Shown piece by piece: positions 57,942 to 64,000 of a DNA stretch of 64,000 bases. A model generated the notes under the pieces. That model had not been told where the DNA came from, ran no database searches, and saw only the letters and a program-made list of their open reading frames with translations. The number at the start of each line of letters is the position of its first letter. Position 1 is the stretch's first letter. Source of the DNA: Amyelois transitella (Eukaryota > Arthropoda > Insecta > Lepidoptera > Pyralidae); the NCBI RefSeq assembly GCF_032362555.1, contig NC_083536.1:5084001-5148000 (forward strand), written 5' to 3'. The translations under genes and the position numbers were made by a program.

Positions 57942-58180
57942 GGCTTTGGCGCAAAACGTCTCTTTCGCAAAATGTCCCCTGGTCGCAAAACATCTCTTTC
58001 GCAGAATGTCTCTTTCGCAGAACATCTCTTTCGCAGAATGTCTCTTTCGCAGAACATCTCTTTCGCAGGATGTCTCTTTCGCAGAATGTCTCTTTCGCAA
58101 AATGTCGCGCCAGGGACTTAGAATAAAATTTGATTCTCAAAGCAAAATCATTTATTACAATTATAGAGTAATTATGCAAC
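57942..58180. repeat. MULE left terminal inverted repeat with internal tandem units
   Basis: Units of TCTCTTTCGCAGAA with alternating TG/CA repeat about nine times. The block is mirrored at 62468-62708. Overlapping short frames here (CERDILRK-type) have no coding meaning. Confidence 0.92.
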
Positions 58181-58819
58181 CTTAAACTACTTAATTTTTG
58201 GGTCCAAAACAAACTTTGAGAAAAATATGAAACACTCCCCCGTGTTGACCTTAAACATAACTGTCTTCTCATTATGGCACTAAAATATGTTAAATAAAAA
58301 ATAAAAATATTTTTATATCATTTTTTAAATGATTAAAAAAATAAATTTAATATTAAAATGTCAAATAAACGAATTTTGGCATTGTAATTTACTTTAGTTA
58401 CCAAGTATTGCAAATAAAATATATTTTAATCATTTTTATAAATGATTAACATATATTATTGATAAAAGGAAAATATAATTAAAATGCATATCTTAATTGT
58501 GGTACTAAAGTTAACTTTGGTTAATTATTAAACATTGCGAATAAAATTATTTTCATTTTCATAAATGATTCAAAAAACAAATTTTCGCATTTAAATTAAC
58601 CTTTGTTATTAATTAAAATTTGTTACATAAATTATTTTTTTCGTAAATGATTAAGAAAATAAATCTTTCATTAAGAAAAATAAACAAAAATGTACTTATT
58701 TTTTTATACTGTAAGGTACTTAATTGTTAATAAAGTATTGCTAATCAAAATAAACATTGATACCTGAAATGAGCAAAATGTAACGGTATAAAAACAGTAA
58801 AAGTCAAAACAATATTAAG
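58181..58819. other. MULE noncoding DNA
   Basis: Very AT-rich with repeated ATGATTAAA-like words. Nothing gene-like seen. Confidence 0.6.
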
Positions 58820-59211
58820 TTATTTGAACATCTGTAAAAATATAATCTTTTTTAAGAATTGTGGAAGCGTCAGTTCCTTACGCTCAAATTGTTTCAAAAG
58901 TTTTTTGTATTTAATGTCAAAGTCCACATCTTTCTTCTGTCTGTTATTTCTTTTTGTAAATAAATTATCTGTTATTTTTCTGTTCCAATATTTACTTTCT
59001 TTTCGCAATTTATCTATGAATATGTATAAATTTGGCTTTTTTGGTATGCGGCCTGCATTTTTACGCCGATGCCACCCTTCTAACGCGTTAGTTGTGCGGT
59101 GGCGTTGGTGGGCGCAACTAAGTAAGGATGGTGACAATTTTGGGTACCATTGCTTTTCGTAATAACGTCTAAAATTGATCATTTGTTGAGTATCTGGAGC
59201 TATATTTACAA
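58820..59211 (-). pseudogene. MULE transposase, C-terminal part
   Basis: Starting from the Helitron junction at 59211, the minus strand reads APDTQQMINFRRYYEKQWYP and RTTNALEGWHRR, the typical MULE C-terminal block, to a stop at 58820. It continues in phase from 61264 if the Helitron is removed. Confidence 0.85.
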
Positions 59212-59478
59212 CTAGCTGTGCCCGCGACTTCGTCCGCGTGGAATTGTTATTTTGAGCATCATTGAAGCCCTCAAGGATGAATAATTTTCCCCGTTTTTTT
59301 TCACATAGTCCATTTTTTGTTTTCTCGTTAAAGTTGCAGCGTGATGTTATATAGCCTAAAGCCTTCCTCGATAAATGGTATATTCAACGCAAAAATAATT
59401 TTTCATTTCAAATCAGTAGTTCCTAAGATTAGCGCGTTCAAACAAACAAACTCTTCAGCTTTATAATGTTAGTATAGA
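59212..59478 (-). mobile_element. Small non-autonomous Helitron, 267 bp
   Basis: Begins TCTATACTAACATTATAAAG at 59478 after A and ends with hairpin GACGAAGTCGCGGGCACAG and CTAG at 59212, followed by T. It has no coding capacity. It lies within the 3' part of the family-B Helitron. Confidence 0.8.
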
Positions 59479-59607
59479 TTATGCAAAAAAATTTATGTAC
59501 CTACGTGAGTGCTTGTTTGAGGATGCTATTCAATCACGCAAATTCTATTGGATGGATTTTGATGAAACTTACGTACACGGGAAGAATAATGCCTGGAATA
59601 GAACATA

Positions 59608-59857
59608 CATACATATGGTCACGTCTATATCCCTTGCGGGGTAGACAGAGCCAACAGTCTTGAAAAGACTGAATGGCCACGTTCAGCTATTTGGCTTAAT
59701 GATAAAACCGAGATTCAAATAGTGACAGGTTGCTAGCCCATCGCCTAAAAGAGGAATCCTAAGTTTATAAGCCTATCCCTTAGTCGCCTTTTACGACATC
59801 CATGGGAAAGAGATGGAGTGGTCCTATTCTTTTTTGTAATAGTGCCGGGAACCACAC
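59608..59857 (-). mobile_element. Full-length SINE with 13-bp target duplication
   Basis: Flanked by GGAATAGAACATA at 59595-59607 and 59858-59870. The tail (TATG)n lies at the low-coordinate side, so it is on the minus strand. It starts CCGTGTGGTTCCCGGCAC. The empty site is seen at 47890-47915 (ACTATGTTCTATTCCAGGCA). Copies at 2974 and 31700 are shorter. Confidence 0.92.
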
Positions 59858-60002
59858 GGAATAGAACATAGTTTATTTTTCTTACAAAAGCAAAGCTCGG
59901 AAGCGCAGCTGTTAAAAAACGAATAAATTCTAAAGACAAAAAAGGAAATTATAATAATGGAAAGTTAAAGTATCTCTTTGTATACAACATTTGCTGTCTT
60001 GC

Positions 60003-60425
60003 CCATTGGAGACATCACAAATTAACTGTCACAGCTGGTGACCCGCGAGCAAGCGACGTAGAGCTGTCCGTGTGAGAAGCAAATCGTCCTGAGGTCGACT
60101 CCGGCTGCTCCAAGTGTTTGATCTTGCGATTTGTTAATTGTCATCGCGAAACATATAGCCATTGGAAACTGTACACGCTTAATTTGAAATGGAAAGTTGT
60201 TGGGAATGAGGGGAATGCGCGGTATAAAAACAATTTCACCAGCTGCACAACCAGTAAGAATTTTAGCTTCTATTATAATGTTATGAAGCGACACCACTTT
60301 AAGGCAGTCCCATTACAAAATGGAATGTCTACTTTTAGAGCAATTGTATGCGCGGGCAGTCCAGATGCCGAAAGTGAATTAAGGAACTCTACCGAATAAG
60401 TACCGATGCTGCAAGCATCGGTACT
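60003..60425 (-). pseudogene. Helitron helicase C-terminal relic
   Basis: Closely matches 48062-48480 of the other helicase copy, including [13 protein letters not shown] (Gly replaced by Asp in the QGQ motif) and [13 protein letters not shown]. Upstream it is short of the equivalent PPKLCNG stretch through a small deletion and then ends abruptly at about 60425. Non-functional. Confidence 0.88.
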
Positions 60426-60540
60426 ATCTAATTTTGCCAGCGGCTACAATCGCGTTATTTCTTAAATTCTCGTGGCGCCATCTCGTATCGGATGGTCAAA
60501 AAATAAATATCTAAACCACGGGAACTAAATCAATGGTGAA

Positions 60541-60672
60541 ATGGTAACTGGCGTTACTACATGTGTGTTATTCCTGCTAATCTTGAGGAGCATGGCAACC
60601 GTCGCCGATGCGGGGCGCGTCAAACCACCTAAACACATAAAAAAAAATTCTTCTCAAAGATGTGGTGAAACG
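60541..60672 (+). pseudogene. Possible captured first exon of a secreted protein
   Basis: ATG followed by a signal-peptide-like stretch (TTCVLFLLILRSMATVADA) and a basic hydrophilic segment. It ends after 44 codons at ACG/GTAAGTGC, a good splice donor. It lies between two copies of Helitron flanking sequence (CTAAACCACGGGAACTAAAT before, TTTTGCCAGCGGCTACAA after) that are adjacent in the related Helitron B. Helitrons are known to capture gene fragments. I do not recognise the protein, and a chance ORF is possible. Confidence 0.4.
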
Positions 60673-60723
60673 GTAAGTGCTGGCGAAACTGAATCAATGA
60701 ATAAAAGAAGTTTTAATTATATA

Positions 60724-61107
60724 ATTAATTAAAAATTTTGCCAGCGGCTACAATTGTGTTATGTCTTAAATTTTCATGAGGCGCCATCTCGTATCGGGTG
60801 GGCAAAAAATAAATATCTAAACCACGGGAACTAAATAAATAAACAAAGCATAATTAATTTAATCAATAAAAGGCTATTTTTTCAATCATAATAAATATGA
60901 TAATTAATTATTTATAGCTTTTTATATCGATTCAAAAATGACGAAGTTCCATACAAACTTGCACCCCCTATTTCATCCCCTTGGGATAGAATTTCAGGAT
61001 AAAAAGTAGGCTATATTCTAATCCAGGTTACTAACTATATCTGTGCCGAATTTCGTTCAGATCCGTTCGGTAGATTTTGCGTGATGCGCGTACAAACATA
61101 CAGACAG

Positions 61108-61141
<34 letters not shown>

Positions 61142-61263
61142 AAAAATTTAAAAAAAAAATGTTTTGCCTTCTATTGACCCTAAAAAGACCCCTTACAATA
61201 TTTTTTCTTAAATATCTTCAATGTACAGACAATGTTCAGTTACAGTTTTATTATATGTATGGA
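60724..61263 (-). repeat. Helitron B 5' module with (CAGA)n microsatellite
   Basis: Matches 49617-50171 closely, including CCCCTTGGGATAGAATTTCA and a longer CAGA tract at 61102-61141, and ends in the TCC 5' terminus. No gene. Confidence 0.8.
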
Positions 61264-62247
61264 TGTATCCCCAAGCTGCAGGGATTTGATCAGCCGGTAC
61301 CAATGCTATTATTGCAGCCATTCTTGCAATATTTCGCCCTTCCCGTGAACGTAGTTATCCTTTTTTCTTTGCATGTTTCCATATTGCTGCGTTGTAGTGT
61401 CTATAACATCCTGTTATTATTGCCTCAGGAAATACTGATTTTACAGCGTTCATTTGCGCCATTTCATAATCACTCTTAAATGTTTTAATAATTATACCCA
61501 ATTTATCTTTTAATATGTAATACAGCCGCGTATATGTCTCTTGGGATTTATTGGGTAGCAAAGTATAAATTACTGGGACTATATTTGTACACTTTTTTGT
61601 AGATCCAATGTCCAAATGTAAGACATAAAACTGATAAAAAGGTGGCGGAGCTGACATAAACGTGCCATCTGCAAAATAGGATCCGGGTTTCTTCACAACC
61701 TTCTTTCCTAAACGTGTTGCAAATACCAAAATTTTTTCACTTTGTCCATCTTCACAAATAATTTACCTAAAACTTCTGGTACAATTATAGTTTCGGTACT
61801 AGTATGTTGTAGTCGATCTACGTTCAAATAAGACTTTCGTGCCCTATATAACGTGTCTTTAATTGATTTTAACGTAGGAATTCGATAGTGTTCATGATTA
61901 GGTATTTTTTTACGATTTTTTTTATCATTTTTTTTGTAAATTTTCTGTATGGGGCGAAAATCTTTGCAAACAATCTGTTTTAATAATGTTATGTGTTCTT
62001 TAATTATATTTTTAAAATCCATTGACTCACATGTATGCACCGATTTCAGTTTGATGATATTTTTTCCTGTTTTGTCTAATGTTAATGACGCATTACAATC
62101 TCGCCTATTTATGCACTGCCAGAAAGTACTTCCACTTTTATTTGTTTTGCTCTTCTGATATCTGTACTCAGAGTGTATAAGTGTTCTATGTCCATTTTGA
62201 TTACGAATGTATTCGATTTCTTGATCCATGTTTAAACTTAAATTCAC
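61264..62247 (-). pseudogene. MULE transposase, N-terminal and catalytic part
   Basis: From ATG 62247 a FLYWCH-like finger (FWQCINRRDCNASL...HTC) is followed by a basic stretch. A frame change near 61715 leads to the MULE catalytic region: FADGTFMSAPPPFYQFYVLH (first Asp), TFKSDYEMAQMNAV (second Asp) and ITGCYRHYNAAIW (C/H motif). A stop near 61360 precedes IPAAWGY at the Helitron junction. The transposase would recognise the long repeats at 57942 and 62708. Broken by one shift, one stop and the Helitron. Confidence 0.88.
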
Positions 62248-62467
62248 TACTGTTTTTCAATAAAAAGTAACAGGCAAAACACAGCTCGGCAATAATGAAT
62301 GACACATACATTTATAAGTTTTTTTCTAACTACCCTCACATATTCATATATAAGTGTTGCCATCACCAAACTTCAAATTGTACCAAAATATTATTTTAAA
62401 ATGTACCAAAATACATTTTATTTTATTTGGAGTACATACCTAAGTAAATTTATGTACCAAAATTATG
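62248..62467. other. MULE promoter-side noncoding DNA
   Basis: AT-rich sequence between the transposase ATG and the terminal repeat. It contains a tandem-like GTACCAAAATTA word. No gene. Confidence 0.5.
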
Positions 62468-63142
62468 ACATCATAATTATACTCTATAATTGTAATAAAT
62501 GATTTTGCTTTGAGAATCAAATTTTATTCTAAGTCCCTGGCGCGACATTTTGCGAAAGAGACATTCTGCGAAAGAGACATCCTGCGAAAGAGATGTTCTG
62601 CGAAAGAGACATTCTGCGAAAGAAATGTTCTGCGAAAGAGACATTCTGCGAAAGAGATGTTTTGCGACCAGGGGACATTTTGCGAAAGAGACGTTTTGCG
62701 CCAAAGCCCTTTGTGCAAAAGTATTTAATCCAAACCAGCCGTTATTTTTTGTGATAACTTTTTTAGCTACCCGGAATTGTTCTACATACTGAGAGAAAAT
62801 TATGGGATCTTTGGACTAGGAACCATCAGGAATAATAGGTTGAGAGGTGCGGAAGCAATTTTGCCCTCAGAGAAACAAATGAAAAAGAAACATCGGGATA
62901 GTCATGCTCAAGTCTCCTGCGACAAAAACCGCTTGGTCGCAGTGCGGTGGAATGACAACAAAGCAGTGACCTTGATAAGTTCCTATGTCGGCGTTGAACC
63001 AGTAGCTACAATAAAAAGATACTGCAAGGACTCCAAAACGAAGGTTGACGTTGAATGTCTGCAAATTGTAAAGGAATAAAACAAGCATATGGGAGGGGTT
63101 GACTTGGCCGATATGCTTATCTCCTTATATAGAACACCTTTC

Positions 63143-63217
63143 ATCCATATCTGCTTTGTGTTGTTTTGTATGTTTTACTCTTATGGTGCAATAAAGAGTT
63201 TTATCTATCTATCATTC
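63143..63217 (+). mobile_element. 75-bp LINE tail insertion in piggyBac gene 2
   Basis: Contains TTATGGTGCAATAAAGAGTT and ends in (TATC)n, the tail of a CR1/Jockey-like LINE. It sits between codons of the conserved YRTPF/KTRRWYIGIF block and, being 75 bp, keeps the frame open, adding a hydrophobic stretch. Confidence 0.75.
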
Positions 63218-63563
63218 AAGACAAGGAGATGGTATATCGGCATATTTGCCCAACTTCTTGACATCTGTATCAATAACGCATGGCTCCTTCACAGAGGAGA
63301 TTCCAAGACAAAGTCAATTGCTTTGAAGGACTTTAGATTCAAATTGTACGAAGGTCTAAAAAAATACCAGCGTTCTGAGGGTAGTAACAAAGGCACCAAA
63401 AGAAGAGTACCACAAGCCAGTTCAGTTGAAACGTCATGATTTGACAACGTTGGTCATTTTATGACAATGATCACACAAGAAAGATGCCGATTGTGTTCAA
63501 AACTTACAGTCGTACAATGTATGAAGTGCCAAGTCTGCCTTTGTTTCGTAACATTCCCGTAAA

Positions 63564-64000
63564 TGTCAACTAGATTACCATGTGCCTACGTAATTTCAAT
63601 GTATTTTTTTATAAAAATAAATAATAAATATAATAGTTGTTTTTTTTTTCAAATTTTTCTATAGTCGTTTTATGTTTATAAATAACATCTCTGATGACAA
63701 AATTCAGGTTTTATAGCATTTTATACTTTGCCAAATTAAGGGTTAATAAGTTTTTCTGTAGTCCAAAGAGGCAGTGCATTTATTGTTCACATTAATGTAG
63801 GTATTGCTCTAATTTTCTTTTTTGCAAATCACCCTTGCCTCAATTTTAAAATATTAATTTTAAATAAAATTTACTGGTTATTGTTATTGAAATTCACTGT
63901 CACACCTCTTTCTTTTTTCTTTCTTTCTTTTCTATATTATGGCTTCCACCGGACTTTCGGTGATTCTGCCAATGTCATGGTTTGAAGAGACACGAAGTTA
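63564..64000. other. AT-rich 3' region downstream of piggyBac gene 2
   Basis: AATAAATAATAAATATAATA near 63620 could serve as a polyadenylation signal. A (CTTT)n microsatellite occurs at about 63909-63935. No gene and no second piggyBac terminus could be recognised. Confidence 0.5.

Larger units (their letters stand above)
59212..61263 (-). mobile_element. Chimeric Helitron: family-B 5' end, different 3' end
   Basis: The 5' end TCCATACATATAATAAAAC starts at 61263 preceded by A (61264). The 3' end CTAG at 59212 is followed by T (59211). Joining those bases keeps the MULE transposase frame, so the whole interval moved as one unit. Its 3' end, however, belongs to a separate complete small Helitron (59212-59478) with its own TC start. 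The interval also holds a SINE, a helicase relic and a possible captured exon. Confidence 0.78.
57942..62708 (-). mobile_element. MULE DNA transposon with tandem-repeat terminal inverted repeats
   Basis: About 240-bp inverted repeats (57942-58180, 62468-62708) are built mainly from a 15/16-bp unit like TCTCTTTCGCAGAATG and start GGCTTTGGCGCAAAACG. An 8-bp duplication CTTTGTGC flanks it at 57934-57941 and 62709-62716. The transposase on the minus strand has a FLYWCH-type finger and MULE motifs. A chimeric Helitron (59212-61263) lies within it. Confidence 0.9.
57171..63563 (+). pseudogene. piggyBac gene 2 (PGBD-type transposase), split by a MULE
   Basis: The N-terminal part has GGRILALVPAQNAPSDDSE and a Pro/Ala-rich spacer. 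A hairpin duplication (57588-57636) breaks the frame. It then continues NWKKAAFRHA and MMIPYKRTKAGKRRQYMKDK, KWGFKNYVRAG. The region between these two blocks, including the first catalytic Asp, is deleted. The MULE (57942-62708) interrupts it after VVIALC. Beyond it come VIFCDNFFS (second Asp), KYGIFGLGT-like sequence, the third Asp in MGGVDLADM, a 75-bp LINE insert, and after an in-frame TGA at 63437 the Cys-rich finger (CRLCSKL...CMKCQVCLC). Many defects; dead. Confidence 0.9.

Noticed and set aside
57886..58272. Several overlapping ORFs with CERDILRK or SLSQNVSFAE repeats, also at 62477-62792
   Set aside because: Translations of the MULE tandem-repeat ends in different frames.
59608..59857. 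SINE body as a tRNA or small RNA gene
   Set aside because: A weak box-B-like GGTTCCCGG is visible but no cloverleaf; the 13-bp target duplication and tail show a retroposed copy.

Overview
This window is eukaryotic, repeat-saturated DNA from an insect and most likely a moth or butterfly. The grounds are the Helitron ends (TCTATATATATA at the 5' side, a GC hairpin plus CTAG at the 3' side), the SINE that carries the spacer of 'gacatccatgggaaagag', an RTE/CR1-type LINE tail, and BEL/Pao, Ty3/gypsy, DIRS-like, piggyBac, mariner and MULE elements with AT-rich noncoding DNA and GT-AG introns. I see no ordinary host gene, rRNA, tRNA or CRISPR array. The taxon is inferred from repeat families I recognise, not from a search.

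Almost everything from 703 to about 52172 can be explained as one old BEL/Pao retrotransposon on the + strand that has been split by nested insertions. Its reading frame resumes correctly after each one. A SINE (2974-3090, 13-bp target duplication) and a DIRS-like tyrosine-recombinase retroelement (3193-33010, minus) sit in the reverse transcriptase region. A piggyBac element with TTAA duplications (33156-47701, minus) and a helicase-bearing Helitron (47709-50670, minus) follow. Inside the DIRS-like element lie a Helitron (3794-24402), a mariner (26301-27668) and a DDE-type transposon in an intron (28010-31687). Inside the 3794-24402 Helitron lie a nearly pristine gypsy element (4187-17786) and a tandem Helitron array (18003-23234). 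Inside the gypsy gag-pol lies another Helitron (8439-15243), and inside that a second DDE-type transposon (9823-13745). That is six levels of nesting.

From 52173 to 64000 there is a GC-rich unidentified piece, a second BEL fragment on the minus strand, a third Helitron array (53117-55994), a LINE ORF1-like relic, and a second, decayed piggyBac-derived gene (57171-63563). The latter is split by a MULE (57942-62708) that is itself split by a chimeric Helitron (59212-61263) carrying a SINE, a helicase relic and a possible captured exon.

The intact-looking genes are the gypsy gag-pol (phase preserved across the Helitron), the two related DDE-type transposases (778 and 805 aa), a spliced piggyBac transposase (predicted 528 aa) and a small second gene inside the same piggyBac element. 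The most unusual signals are: the pair of transposons sharing a D-(80/83)-D-40-E arrangement, TCG...CGA ends and 2-bp duplications; the second gene within the piggyBac; tandem Helitrons with many 5' ends but one 3' end; a Helitron that has taken over the 3' end of another family; and a family B DNA polymerase fragment inside a Helitron.
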